This document shows, in pieces, positions 29,297 through 38,301 of a DNA stretch of 64,000 nt. The stretch is taken from NCBI RefSeq assembly GCF_002843605.1, contig NZ_CP025263.1, forward strand, positions 2,695,501 to 2,759,500, written 5' to 3'. Source of the stretch: Pseudomonas sp. S09G 359 (GTDB lineage: Bacteria > Pseudomonadota > Gammaproteobacteria > Pseudomonadales > Pseudomonadaceae). The position numbers and the translations under genes are program-made. The stretch's first letter is position 1. Each line of letters opens with the position of its first letter. The notes beneath the pieces were generated by a model that ran no database searches, was not told the DNA's origin, and was given only the letters and a program-made list of their open reading frames with translations.

Positions 29297-30094
29297 ATGA
29301 AAATCGATGTAAGCGGCAAAGTAGCCATCGTCAGCGGCAGCACCGCCGGTATCGGCCTGGGCATCAGCCAGGCCCTGGCGCAGTCCGGGGCTACCGTGGT
29401 GGTGATCGGGCGTGAAGCGGGCAAGGTGGATGACGCGCTGGCAAGCATTCGCCAGGCGGTGCCCGGCGCCGACCTGCGCGGCCTGGTGGCGGACCTCGGT
29501 ACGGCACAGGGCGCAGAGACGTTGTTCGCCGCCGAACCGCGCGCCGATATCCTGGTCAACAACCTGGGCATCTTCAACGATGTGGATTTCTTTGAAGCGC
29601 CCGACAGCGAATGGACGCGCTTCTACGAGGTCAATGTGATCTCGGGTGTGCGCCTGGCGCGGTTTTACACACCCGGCATGGTGGCGCAGGGCTGGGGGCG
29701 GGTGATTTTCCTGTCGTCGGAATCCGGGGTGGCGACGCCGGCCGACATGATCAACTACGGCGTGACCAAAAGCGCCAACCTGGCGGTGTCCCACGGCCTG
29801 GCCAAGCGTTTGGCGGGCACTGGCGTTACCGTCAATGCGATCCTGCCGGGGCCGACCTTTACCGACGGCCTGGAGCAGATGCTCAAGGACGCCACCGCCA
29901 AGTCCGGGCGCAGTGCACGGGATGAAGCCGATGTGTTTGTGCGCAATGCGCGGCCCACCTCGATCATCCAGCGCGCGGCGAATGTGGATGAAGTGGCCAA
30001 CCTGGTGGCGTACATTGCTTCACCCTTGTCGTCTGCCACCACCGGTGCCGCGCTGCGGGTCGACGGCGGTGTCGTCGACAGCATGGCGATCTGA
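29297..30094 (+). CDS. Short-chain dehydrogenase/reductase
   Basis: 265 residues. Cofactor motif SGSTAGIG (about 13-20), NNLG (about 88-91) and the active site YGVTK (Tyr154, Lys158) with Ser near 141 are all present. It follows the aldo-keto reductase by 17 bases and lies 29 bases ahead of the SRPBCC gene, consistent with one operon under the divergent LysR gene. Confidence 0.9.
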   Translation: MKIDVSGKVAIVSGSTAGIGLGISQALAQSGATVVVIGREAGKVDDALASIRQAVPGADLRGLVADLGTAQGAETLFAAEPRADILVNNLGIFNDVDFFEAPDSEWTRFYEVNVISGVRLARFYTPGMVAQGWGRVIFLSSESGVATPADMINYGVTKSANLAVSHGLAKRLAGTGVTVNAILPGPTFTDGLEQMLKDATAKSGRSARDEADVFVRNARPTSIIQRAANVDEVANLVAYIASPLSSATTGAALRVDGGVVDSMAI

Positions 30095-30123
30095 ATGCTT
30101 GTTTATCTTCTGGAGTATGTATC

Positions 30124-30540
30124 GTGGCAACAGCGTCTTCTGTGATTGAAATCCCGGTACCGGCCGATCAGGTCTGGAAATTGGTCGGCGGCTTCAACAG
30201 CCTGCCGGATTGGCTGCCGCTTATCGTCAAGAGCGAGCCCAGCGATGGCGGCCGCGTGCGTCACCTGCAAACCGCCGACGGTGGCGTGGTGGTGGAGCGT
30301 CTGCAGAGCTTTGATAACGTCGGCCGTAGCTACAGCTATACCATCGAGGAATCGCCGTTTCCGGTGAGTGCGTACCTGGCGACGTTGCAGGTTGAGCCGT
30401 TGAGCGAGTCGTCGGCCAAGGTGACGTGGTCGGGTGTGTTCACCCCGGCGGCGGGGACCACGGAGCAGGCGGTGGAAGAGCTGTTTGCCGGTGTGTACAG
30501 CGGTGGGCTTGAGGCGTTGCGGGCCAACTTCCCGGCTTGA
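30124..30540 (+). CDS. SRPBCC-superfamily (polyketide-cyclase-like) protein
   Basis: 138 residues from a GTG at 30124, with GGAG upstream. The pattern VIEIPVPADQVWKLVGGFNSLPDWLPLI...E and the closing long helix match the START/Bet v1-like SRPBCC fold. Such proteins bind hydrophobic ligands or act as cyclases. Last gene of the operon; a REPIN follows. Confidence 0.82.
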   Translation: MATASSVIEIPVPADQVWKLVGGFNSLPDWLPLIVKSEPSDGGRVRHLQTADGGVVVERLQSFDNVGRSYSYTIEESPFPVSAYLATLQVEPLSESSAKVTWSGVFTPAAGTTEQAVEELFAGVYSGGLEALRANFPA

Positions 30541-30564
30541 TCTACCAGCCGATGCAAAACCAAA

Positions 30565-30653
30565 TGTGGGAGGGGGCTTGCCCCCGATAGCGGTGGGTCA
30601 GTTAGTGAAATGCTAACTGACACACTGTCATCGGGGGCAAGCCCCCTCCCACA
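30565..30653. repeat. REPIN (TGTGGGAGGGGGCTTGCCCCC type)
   Basis: Inverted arms TGTGGGAGGGGGCTTGCCCC and GGGGCAAGCCCCCTCCCACA flank a loop with a smaller inverted repeat (GTCAGTTAG/CTAACTGAC). It lies between the convergent SRPBCC and histidine kinase genes, so it may stop transcription in both directions. Confidence 0.92.
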
Positions 30654-30676
30654 TTTTGACCTCACAGTCTCCTGGA

Positions 30677-32071
30677 TCAGGCCTCGGGCATCAGCTGCTG
30701 GCGGCATTCCAGAATCAACCTGGCCCCCCCTTGTTCACTGCTACCCACCTCCAGCTTGAACCCATGCAAGTTGATGATCGCCGCCACAATCGACAAGCCC
30801 AAGCCGAAGCCGCCTTGCTGGTCGCCTTCATCCACGCGATAGAAACGCTGGAACACCGCATCACGTTCCGCCGCCGGGATGCCCGGCCCGGAGTCGTGCA
30901 CTTCGATGCGCGTACTGCCGGCATCATTGAGCCCGCGCAAAATCACTTCGCCGCCCGGCGGGGAGAACTTGATCGAGTTGCTCAGCAGGTTGGCCAAGGC
31001 TTCGAACAACAGGGCGCGGTCGCCGGTGATCCATGGCAAGGATTCCGGGGCTTCCAGGCGCAATTGCAATTCACCTTCTTCCGCCAGGGGCAGGTAGAAG
31101 TCATGCAACTCGCGCAGCAGCGGCAGCGGGTCCATCACCAGGAAGCCGGAACGGCGCTGGTGGTCTTCCAGCTCGGAGATGCGCAACAAGCCACGGAAGC
31201 GCGCCATCAGGGTGTCGGTTTCGGCAATCGCGTCGTCGAGTTTTACCGCGTAGCCGGAATCTTCCTCAGCCTCCTGGCGGATGCGATACAGCTGCGCGCG
31301 CAGGCGCGTCAGTGGGGTGCGCAGGTCGTGGGCAATGTTATCGCACACGCCCTTGACCTCGTTCATCAGCTTCTCGATACGGTCGAGCATGGCGTTGACG
31401 ATGGCCGCGAGCATGTCCAGTTCGTCTCGCCGGTTGGACAGTGGCAAGCGGTGGGTGAGGTCGCCGGCGACAATCGCCTCGGCGCTGGCCTGGATCCCAC
31501 GAATCCGCCGCAGCGGGCGTCGGCGCAGCAGATGCCAACCGGCGGCGCCCGGGATAATGGTCAGGGACAGCGCCCACAGCAGCGCATGCCAGATGATCCG
31601 CGTCACGCCAAACAACGAACCATTGGCGCGCACCAGCACCAGCCAGCGGCCGTCGTCGGTGTGGGTGGCCACGGCGTCGCAGCTGTCCTTGGGCAGTTTG
31701 GGGTCGTCGGAATCGACGCAATTGGCCAGTGCGTGGATCTTGCCGTCCAGGGGCAGGTCGGGCGGGATCGCGCGGATCGGCCCGCTTAGAGGGCGAAATT
31801 GCTCATCGAACAGGCCGTAGGCGTCGACGCCCTTCATGTCGAAGGTCATGCTGGTGGTCAGCGCTTCCACCAGTTCTTCGCCGTCGAAACGCTGGAACAG
31901 GTGCTGGCGCTGCATCAGGGAGTGGCGCGACAGGTCACCCAGGTAACCCGAGACTTCGTAGTACAGCACCCCCATGAGGATGCAGCTCCAGGCCACGAAC
32001 AATGAACTGTACAGCGCCAGCAAGCGGCTGCTGGAAGAGCGCCAGCCCTTAGAGGGGTTCAGCAATGACAT
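30677..32071 (-). CDS. Sensor histidine kinase
   Basis: 464 residues. First membrane helix about 17-40, periplasmic sensor region about 41-155, second helix about 158-182, HAMP after it, then the HisKA box CDNIAHDLRTPLTRLRAQ with His248, and the ATPase domain with N box LANLLSNSIKFSPPGG, G1 DSGPGIP and G2 GGFGLGLSI. It overlaps the response-regulator gene by 23 bases, so the pair is co-translated. The signal is unknown. Confidence 0.92.
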   Translation of the reverse strand: MSLLNPSKGWRSSSSRLLALYSSLFVAWSCILMGVLYYEVSGYLGDLSRHSLMQRQHLFQRFDGEELVEALTTSMTFDMKGVDAYGLFDEQFRPLSGPIRAIPPDLPLDGKIHALANCVDSDDPKLPKDSCDAVATHTDDGRWLVLVRANGSLFGVTRIIWHALLWALSLTIIPGAAGWHLLRRRPLRRIRGIQASAEAIVAGDLTHRLPLSNRRDELDMLAAIVNAMLDRIEKLMNEVKGVCDNIAHDLRTPLTRLRAQLYRIRQEAEEDSGYAVKLDDAIAETDTLMARFRGLLRISELEDHQRRSGFLVMDPLPLLRELHDFYLPLAEEGELQLRLEAPESLPWITGDRALLFEALANLLSNSIKFSPPGGEVILRGLNDAGSTRIEVHDSGPGIPAAERDAVFQRFYRVDEGDQQGGFGLGLSIVAAIINLHGFKLEVGSSEQGGARLILECRQQLMPEA

Positions 32072-32732
32072 AGCCGGAACCTCGTACCGTGCGGATCAGC
32101 GGCGTGAGGCCCGGCGGGTCGATTTTCTTGCGCAGACGGCCGATGTGCACGTCGATCAGGTTGGTGCCCGGGTCGAAGTGGTAGCCCCAGACTTCCTCGA
32201 AGATCATCATCCGCGACAGAATCTGCCCGGTGTTGCGCATCAGGAATTCCAGCAGTTTGTATTCGGTGGGCAGCAGGCTCAGCGGCTGCTCGGCGCGGCT
32301 GGCTTCGCGGCTGATCAGGTTCAGTTCCAGGTCGGCCACGCGCAGTGCGGTTTCGAATTCCTTGACCGTGCTTTTACGCCGCAGCAGCACCTCCACGCGT
32401 GCCGCCATTTCGTCGGAGGCAAAGGGCTTGGTCAGGTAGTCATCCCCCCCGGCACGCAGGCCGCGCACGCGTTCGTCCACATCGGAGAGGGCGCTGATCA
32501 TCAGGATCGGCGTCGACACGCCGATGGTGCGCAGGGTGGTGACGATGGCCAGGCCATCGAGTTCCGGCAGCATGCGGTCAAGGGTGATCAGGTCGTAATC
32601 CCCACTCACTGCACGCACCAGGCCTTCGCGGCCGTTGTCCACCCAATCTACCTCCAGTCCATGGCTACTCAGCTCCGCGACAATCTCGCGGGCTGTTACG
32701 GCGTCATCCTCGATGGTCAAAATACGGGTCAT
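32049..32732 (-). CDS. OmpR-type response regulator
   Basis: 227 residues from the ATG at 32732; an upstream in-frame codon would add a non-conserved tail. The receiver has the acidic pair EDD (9-10), the phospho-acceptor Asp52 (LITLDRMLPELDG) and Lys near 101 (YLTKPF). The C-terminal winged helix ends VRGSGYVI. Paired with the kinase downstream. The possible sigma-54 site and membrane-protein gene on the other strand are divergent from it, but a link is not shown. Confidence 0.92.
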   Translation of the reverse strand: MTRILTIEDDAVTAREIVAELSSHGLEVDWVDNGREGLVRAVSGDYDLITLDRMLPELDGLAIVTTLRTIGVSTPILMISALSDVDERVRGLRAGGDDYLTKPFASDEMAARVEVLLRRKSTVKEFETALRVADLELNLISREASRAEQPLSLLPTEYKLLEFLMRNTGQILSRMMIFEEVWGYHFDPGTNLIDVHIGRLRKKIDPPGLTPLIRTVRGSGYVIAEPL

Positions 32733-32975
32733 AGGATTACCTGGTGAGCGATTCACACTAGAAGTGGACACATTTTGCCAAGGTTTGCCTGAACGCTTCC
32801 TAAATTAAACTTCATGTTGGCAAAACTGACACAAGTTTCATGCCGGGCAGTGGCCGTGTGGGAGGGGCTTGCATAACGCCCGCCCTTAACCGGCATTTCT
32901 TGCAACTTGCATGGTTCGACTAAGTTCAATTTACTTAACTCGTTGAAATATAACGTTTTTAAATTTAATCCCGGC

Positions 32976-32991
32976 TGGCACGTTGCCTGCA
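32976..32991 (+). promoter_or_regulatory. Candidate sigma-54 (-24/-12) promoter
   Basis: TGGCACGTTGCCTGCA keeps GG and GC exactly 10 bases apart and matches TGGCACGNNNNTTGCA at all defined positions but one. It lies about 55 bases upstream of the ATG at 33045. Confidence 0.5.
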
Positions 32992-33044
32992 CTGTCCCTT
33001 TTGAGAGTTGTAACATCATTTTTCCTGCCGGGAGCATAACAACA

Positions 33045-33938
33045 ATGATCACATCGTCATCCACGCTACAAGAATCGAGCACGCACTCCGGGGTTTCCTG
33101 GGGGGCGATCTTTGCCGGGGCCGCGGCTGCGGCGGCACTGTCGTTGATCCTGGTATTGCTGGGCTTCGGCCTGGGCTTTTCGGCGGTATCGCCGTGGGCC
33201 AACAGCGGCATCAGCGCCAAGGGCCTTGGCATTTCCACGATTATCTGGCTGGCGTTTACCCAGATTGTCGCCGCCGGGTTGGGCGGTTATATCGCCGGCC
33301 GCTTGCGGGTGAAGTGGGCAAACATGCATGGCGATGAGGTGTACTTTCGCGACACCGCCCATGGCTTCCTGGCCTGGGCCGTGGCAACGCTGGTGACGGC
33401 GACCCTGGTGGTCGGTTCGGTCAGCAGTGTGGTGGGTGGTGGCGTGCAGGCGGGTGCCAGCGTGGCCTCGGGCGTGGCCCAGGCTGCCGGCACTGCTGCG
33501 CAGGGCGTGAAGGGCGATGACTTCGGCTACTACGTCGACAGCCTGTTCCGCGACGACCGCCCAGCCGCTGTCAGTGATGATGCGGCCCACGCGGTGGTGG
33601 CGCGCATCTTTGCCCGCACCGTGAGCAACGACGGCCAACTCGCCGCTGAAGACCGCGCCTACCTGGCCCAGTTGATCAGCCAGCGCACCAACCTCAGCCA
33701 GGCCGATGCCGAAGCGCGTGTCGACAAGGTTTATGGTGATGCGCGCAAAGCCATCGAAGACGCCAAGCTCAAAGCCAAGCAAGCCGCCGACACTGCCGCC
33801 AAAGCTGCCGCTTATGCCTCGCTGTGGACCTTCGTTGCGCTGTTGATTGGCGCCTTCTTTGCCAGCTTCGCTGCAACCTTTGGCGGCCGCCGCCGGGATG
33901 CGGTGGTGTATGTCGAAACCGAACACTTTGTCCGTTAA
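33045..33938 (+). CDS. Four-helix inner-membrane protein of unknown function
   Basis: 297 residues from the ATG at 33045; the frame extends upstream, but GGGAG precedes this ATG and the coding signal starts here. Hydrophobic segments are at about 20-43, 60-82 and 107-130, and near the C-terminus (about 262-285: LWTFVALLIGAFFASFAATFGG). Between the third and fourth lies a hydrophilic region with alanine-rich coiled-coil character (KAIEDAKLKAKQAADTAAKAAAY). I do not know a function. A gene for a 24-residue membrane peptide follows after 15 bases. Confidence 0.75.
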   Translation: MITSSSTLQESSTHSGVSWGAIFAGAAAAAALSLILVLLGFGLGFSAVSPWANSGISAKGLGISTIIWLAFTQIVAAGLGGYIAGRLRVKWANMHGDEVYFRDTAHGFLAWAVATLVTATLVVGSVSSVVGGGVQAGASVASGVAQAAGTAAQGVKGDDFGYYVDSLFRDDRPAAVSDDAAHAVVARIFARTVSNDGQLAAEDRAYLAQLISQRTNLSQADAEARVDKVYGDARKAIEDAKLKAKQAADTAAKAAAYASLWTFVALLIGAFFASFAATFGGRRRDAVVYVETEHFVR

Positions 33939-33953
33939 TTCAAGGAGAACACT

Positions 33954-34028
33954 ATGCGCTCATTACTGCTTTGGTTCCTCGGTGTGCCTATCCCTGTGAT
34001 CATCCTGATTGCGATCTTCATGCATTAA
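33954..34028 (+). CDS. 24-residue hydrophobic membrane peptide
   Basis: ATG at 33954 with a strong AAGGAG 8 bases upstream; it encodes MRSLLLWFLGVPIPVIILIA followed by IFMH. The single hydrophobic segment with a Pro-x-Pro kink is typical of small conserved membrane peptides. It is 15 bases downstream of the four-helix membrane protein, which suggests a partner or an accessory subunit. A REPIN follows. Confidence 0.7.
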   Translation: MRSLLLWFLGVPIPVIILIAIFMH

Positions 34029-34050
34029 ACCTGAGCCTGGCTCGGTCCCC

Positions 34051-34140
34051 TGTGGGAGGGAGCTTGTTCCCGATAGCGGTAGGTCAGTCGGTATTGCCGG
34101 CGACTGATACACCGCCATCGGGAGCAAGCTCCCTCCCACA
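34051..34140. repeat. REPIN overlapping the 3' end of the efflux gene
   Basis: TGTGGGAGGGAGCTTGTTCC and GGAGCAAGCTCCCTCCCACA as inverted arms. The right half (34084-34140) is read as the last 18 codons and stop codon of the - strand Bcr/CflA transporter. Confidence 0.92.
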
Positions 34141-35322
34141 TTTTGTTTTTTGGAGCGTCAGCCAGCTGCTCACCAGCAGTGCACAGGCCACTGAAGTCAT
34201 GATCACCAAGGGTTGCGACGTGCCGTCAGACAACAACCCGGTCGCCCAACTGCTCACCGCCGTGAGGAACATCTGGGTAAAAAAGAACAACCCCGACGCC
34301 GTCCCGGCAATCGCACCGTAAGGCTGCAACACCGACAGCTGGCACGCCGGAATCACCATCCCCACCGACACCATGATCACCACCATCGGCAGCACAATCG
34401 CCAGCCATTGCTCTGGCCAGGTGGTAGTGGCAACCGCGAGGATCACGCTGCCGAACACATTGAGGGCGATGGCGGCGCTGATCAGGCGATCGGGCTCGAA
34501 GCGCAACACCCACCGACGAAACAGGTTGGCGCCCAGCATGTAGCCGCTGATCGTCGCGGCGAACACCAGTGCATAGGCCGTGGCAGAGAGGTGAAAACCG
34601 CGTTGCAGCAGCGCCGAAGACTCACTGATAAACGGAAAATAGGTGCTGTACACGCAGCCGATCGCCAGGGAATAGCGCAGGAAATGGCGGTCACGCAGCA
34701 ATTGGCCGTAGATGCGCAGCAGGTTGTTCGGCGGCGCAGCGGCGACTTCCGGCGGGCGGGTCTCCGGCAGGCGGCGGTACACCACCAGGTACAGCACCGC
34801 GCCGATCACGCCGAGCAACGCAAACAGGCCGCGCCAGTTGATAAACGGCAGCATCAGGCTACCCAGCACGGGGGCCGCCATGGGCGATATGGCCATGGCC
34901 ATGGAGATCAGGCCCAGCAGACGCGCCTGTTCGTGGCGGTCGAAATAATCGCGCACGATCACGCGGCCAATCACCGTGGTGCAGCAGCCGCCCAACGCCT
35001 GGAACAGGCGGGCGACGATCAGCACGCCAAGGCTGTTGGCCAGGGCGCAGGCGACGGTGGTCAGCACATACAGCAACAGCCCGGCCAACAGCACCGGGCG
35101 CCGGCCGAAACGGTCGGTCAACGGGCCGCTGACCAGCAGGGAGATCGCCGAGCCGAGGGTGTACAGCGTGAGGGTCAGTTGCAGCTGGCTGTCACTGCTC
35201 TGGAAGTAGTCGGCCATGGCGGGCAGGGCTGGCAGGTGCATGTCCAGGGTGATGCGCGGCAGGCCGATCAGCACGGTCAGCAGCACCAGCCAGAACCCGG
35301 AGGAGAGGGTGCGTTGAGTCAT
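34084..35322 (-). CDS. Bcr/CflA-type MFS multidrug efflux transporter
   Basis: 412 residues with 12 predicted helices. The DHA1/Bcr features are GLPRITLDMHLPALPAMADYF at the N-terminus and the loop motif GPLTDRFGRRPVLLAG. The last 18 residues (CGRELAPDGGVSVAGNTD) are encoded by a REPIN and are not expected to be part of the ancestral protein. Divergent from the MocR gene (91 bases between starts), which may regulate it. Confidence 0.9.
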   Translation of the reverse strand: MTQRTLSSGFWLVLLTVLIGLPRITLDMHLPALPAMADYFQSSDSQLQLTLTLYTLGSAISLLVSGPLTDRFGRRPVLLAGLLLYVLTTVACALANSLGVLIVARLFQALGGCCTTVIGRVIVRDYFDRHEQARLLGLISMAMAISPMAAPVLGSLMLPFINWRGLFALLGVIGAVLYLVVYRRLPETRPPEVAAAPPNNLLRIYGQLLRDRHFLRYSLAIGCVYSTYFPFISESSALLQRGFHLSATAYALVFAATISGYMLGANLFRRWVLRFEPDRLISAAIALNVFGSVILAVATTTWPEQWLAIVLPMVVIMVSVGMVIPACQLSVLQPYGAIAGTASGLFFFTQMFLTAVSSWATGLLSDGTSQPLVIMTSVACALLVSSWLTLQKTKCGRELAPDGGVSVAGNTD

Positions 35323-35413
35323 GGGAAGTTTCTTCGCAAGGGTAGAGCCCGCACTCTATTGGCTTTGTGGTTTAATCCTTAGAGCCATTTAACCCAATAA
35401 AGATTGGACCACT

Positions 35414-36835
35414 ATGAGCCGAGGAAAAGCCGCTTCTGCCCTGGACCTGCCACGTCCCGACAGCTTGCACACAGGCAAGCAGCAGGGTGCCTACGAGGCC
35501 TTGCGCGCGGCTATTCTGACCCGGCAGTTGCCGGCGGGCAGCCGCTTGCCGTCGACCCGCAGCCTGGCCGAGCGCTGGCAGGTGTCCCGTGGCACGCTGG
35601 AAGCGGCGTTCGAGCGGCTGCACAGCGAAGGGTATGTGCAGCGGGTGGCGGGGTCGGGCACGCGGGTGTGTGCGGTGATCCCCGAGCAATTTATCGCCGC
35701 CGCACTCCCTCATCCCAAGCCGCGCCGCGAGGTGCAAGTGGACCGCCCGCAAACGGGCGTGCAGAGCCACGTGCCCTTCGTTGCGCGGCGCCCGGATGCC
35801 AGCCTGTTCGACTTGAAAACCTGGGCCCGGTGTATCTCCCGTGGCCTGCTCGCGGTCGGCCCCGGTGCGCTCGAGGCGGCGCACCCGGCGGGCTTGCCTG
35901 AGCTGCGCGCGCAGATCGCCGAATACTTGCGCAGCCATCGCGGCATGCACTGCGAAGCGGATGAAGTGATCGTCACCACGGGCATTCGCCATGCCCTCGA
36001 CCTGATCGCGCGCACGCTGCTCACACCCGGCGATATTGCCTGTGTCGAGGACCCCGGTTACCCACCGGCGCGGCGTCTGTTCGCGTTGGCGGGCGCGCAG
36101 GTGCAGGCGATTGCCGTGACGGCCGAGGGGCTCGAGACCGCGCAACTGCCCGAGCGCGCGCGGCTGGCCTACGTCACCCCGGCGCACCAGGCGCCGCTGG
36201 GCATGACCTTGTCGGTATCGCGCCGCCTGGCGCTGCTGGACTGGGCCTCACGCGCCGATGCCTGGGTGGTGGAAGACGACTACGACAGCGAATACAACTA
36301 CAACAGCGCGCCCCTGGCGGCCCTTAAATCCCTGGATGGCGGCGACCGGGTGATCTACTGCGGCAGCTTCAACAAGAACCTGTTTCCCGGTTTGCGCGTG
36401 GGGTTCATGGTGGTACCCACCGCTTTGCGCCGACCGTTAATGCGCACCCTGCAACTGACCGGGCATTCGGTGGGCGTCACCGATCAGTTGGGCTTGATCG
36501 AATTTCTCGGCAGCGGCGCCTTTGTGCGCCACTTGCGCGCCTCGCGCCAGGCTTACCAGGCGCGGCGCGATACGCTGCTCGAATGCCTCGGCGGACGCTG
36601 GGCCGTCAGCGGCCAACAGGCCGGATTGCATTTTGTGCTGTGGTTACCAGCGGGTGTGGCAGAAGAGGATTTCTGCACCCGCGCCGCGGCCGTCGGCTTG
36701 ACCCTGCAAGGGTTGGGCAAGTTTTGCGTCAACGCGCGCCTGCCGCCGGCGGTGATCATCGGCTACACCGCGTTGACGCTGGCGCAGATCCGTTTTCATG
36801 GCCGAGTGCTCACGCAATTGTTGATGGTGGCTTAA
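35414..36835 (+). CDS. MocR/PdxR-family regulator (GntR head plus aminotransferase-like domain)
   Basis: 473 residues. An N-terminal GntR winged helix (GAYEALRAAILTRQLPAGSRLPSTRSLAERWQVSRGTLEAAFERL) is followed by a fold-type I aminotransferase domain from about residue 110. The PLP lysine lies in SFNKNLFPGLRVGF and the aspartate in EDDYDSEYNY. The family senses pyridoxal phosphate or amino acids. Target unknown; the divergent efflux gene is a candidate. Confidence 0.9.
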   Translation: MSRGKAASALDLPRPDSLHTGKQQGAYEALRAAILTRQLPAGSRLPSTRSLAERWQVSRGTLEAAFERLHSEGYVQRVAGSGTRVCAVIPEQFIAAALPHPKPRREVQVDRPQTGVQSHVPFVARRPDASLFDLKTWARCISRGLLAVGPGALEAAHPAGLPELRAQIAEYLRSHRGMHCEADEVIVTTGIRHALDLIARTLLTPGDIACVEDPGYPPARRLFALAGAQVQAIAVTAEGLETAQLPERARLAYVTPAHQAPLGMTLSVSRRLALLDWASRADAWVVEDDYDSEYNYNSAPLAALKSLDGGDRVIYCGSFNKNLFPGLRVGFMVVPTALRRPLMRTLQLTGHSVGVTDQLGLIEFLGSGAFVRHLRASRQAYQARRDTLLECLGGRWAVSGQQAGLHFVLWLPAGVAEEDFCTRAAAVGLTLQGLGKFCVNARLPPAVIIGYTALTLAQIRFHGRVLTQLLMVA

Positions 36836-36879
36836 CTGGCTTCACCGCGGCCAGCAGGCTTGTAGTGGTCAGCATGCTC

Positions 36880-37107
36880 ATTGTGGTTAGCAGACTTATT
36901 GTGGTTAGCGGGCTTGCCCGCGTTGGGCTGCGAAGCGGCCCCAATAAGGCCACCGCGTTACTCCAGGTAGGACGCGGCGGCTGGTTTTAGGGCCGCTTCG
37001 CGCCCCCAACGCGGGCAAGCCCGCTCGCCACAACAAGCTCACTTGACACAACAAGCCCACTTGCCACAACAAGCTCACTTGCTACAACAAGCCCGCTCGC
37101 CACAGGC
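36880..37107. repeat. Compound REPIN with tandem copies of its ends
   Basis: The core is GTGGTTAGCGGGCTTGCCCG...CGGGCAAGCCCGCTCGCCAC. To its left, degenerate GTGGTTAGCAGACTTATT units occur, and to its right CACAACAAGCCCACTT units recur about four times at about 20-base spacing, in inverted orientation to the left ones. The whole lies between the convergent MocR and RpiR genes. Confidence 0.8.
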
Positions 37108-38016
37108 TCAGTCATCAAACCCGACCTGCTCATGAATCTCATCCACCTTCAATTCCAACCGGTACGCCACCGCAATAAACAGCGCTTGGCACAGGCACAA
37201 GGTGGCGCTCAACGAGCGGAACGCAAACGATGAGCCTTCATTCACCAATAGCACCGCGTTTGCCCGTTTGGCCAGGGGCGACAGGTTGCTGTCGGTGATG
37301 ATCAGGGTCTTGGCCTGATGATGTTGGGCGATGCGCAGACAATGCTGCGTCTCTTTGCCGTAGGGCGTAAAGCTGATCGCAATCACCAGGTCATTGGCGC
37401 GCACGCTGCGCATCTGCTCGCGATAACTGCCGCCCAGGCCCGAGATCAGGTGGATACGCTTGTTGGTGTGCTGCAGGTTGTAGACCAGGTAATCGGCCAC
37501 GGCAAAGGAGCGGCGCACGCCGACCACGTAGATGTTGTCGGCGTTGACCACCAGGTCCACGGCCTTGTCGAACGCCACATCATCCAGCTCCAGCCCCAGC
37601 CGTTCGATGCCGGACAGGGTGGCATTCACGCATTCGCGCGCCAGGTCACCGCCGCTGGCCTTCTGCGACTTGTTGGCGATCATGCTGCGAATGCGCTGCT
37701 GGTAGTTCTGCACCGGCGTGGTCTTGTGGGTGTAGGCCTCGCGGAACAGCGCCTGCATCTCACTGAAGCCGCTGAAACCGAAACGCTGGGAAAAGCGCAC
37801 GATGGCCGACGGGTGCACTTCACACTCGCGGGCGATATCGCTGATGCGGTCCACCATGATCCGGTCGCTTTGCTGGCTCATGTAGCTGGCGATGCGTTTG
37901 AGCTGGCGCGGCAGGCTCTCGTATTCGTCGGTAATCAGCTGCAACAGACGTTCGGCATTGATCGGAGGGCTGGCGACTGTGTCTTCCAGGGTGGTCTCGG
38001 GATCGGTGCGGGACAT
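37108..38016 (-). CDS. RpiR/MurR-family regulator of inositol catabolism (putative)
   Basis: 302 residues from the ATG at 38016, preceded by AGAAGGA. An N-terminal HTH_6 domain (RIASYMSQQSDRIMVDRISDIARECEVHPSAIVRFSQRFGFSGFSEMQ) and a C-terminal SIS sugar-phosphate isomerase domain (about 130-270) are clear. It is divergent from iolC, and a palindrome TGGAA-N6-TTCCA lies between them and again before the inositol transporter. This supports a repressor role for both units, with an inositol-derived phosphate as the likely inducer. Confidence 0.85.
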   Translation of the reverse strand: MSRTDPETTLEDTVASPPINAERLLQLITDEYESLPRQLKRIASYMSQQSDRIMVDRISDIARECEVHPSAIVRFSQRFGFSGFSEMQALFREAYTHKTTPVQNYQQRIRSMIANKSQKASGGDLARECVNATLSGIERLGLELDDVAFDKAVDLVVNADNIYVVGVRRSFAVADYLVYNLQHTNKRIHLISGLGGSYREQMRSVRANDLVIAISFTPYGKETQHCLRIAQHHQAKTLIITDSNLSPLAKRANAVLLVNEGSSFAFRSLSATLCLCQALFIAVAYRLELKVDEIHEQVGFDD

Positions 38017-38162
38017 GGGCAATCCTTCTGGCGTTGTTCTTCTGATGCGCTGATGGGTAGGGCAAGTCTACAGGGTAGGCGCAAAAAAATACCCCGGCAT
38101 CACGGCCCGCGTGGCCTGCTGAAACGATGCACGGCGGCTGGCATGCCATTATGCTGGCTTAT

Positions 38163-38178
38163 TGGAAAAAATATTCCA
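38163..38178. promoter_or_regulatory. Palindromic operator TGGAA-N6-TTCCA upstream of iolC
   Basis: TGGAAAAAATATTCCA is a perfect 5+5 palindrome with a 6-base AT spacer. A half-site (TGGAATAAATATTGAT) follows at 38192-38207. The same palindrome architecture occurs at 47257-47272. Its place between the RpiR gene and iolC fits the regulator's binding site. Confidence 0.65.
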
Positions 38179-38301
38179 CTAAAAATAATTATGGAATAAA
38201 TATTGATTGCGGCCGCCGGACGTTCTAGTCTGCTCCCACCAAGAGCGTTTGCCGTCGCCACGGCGGCACAACGCAGGCTGATAAAAATAACAGGAGCCAG
38301 C

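Noticed and set aside
34213..35382. 389-codon + strand frame opposite the MFS gene
   Set aside because: Extremely Arg/Gln/His-rich shadow; the - strand gene has twelve clear membrane helices.
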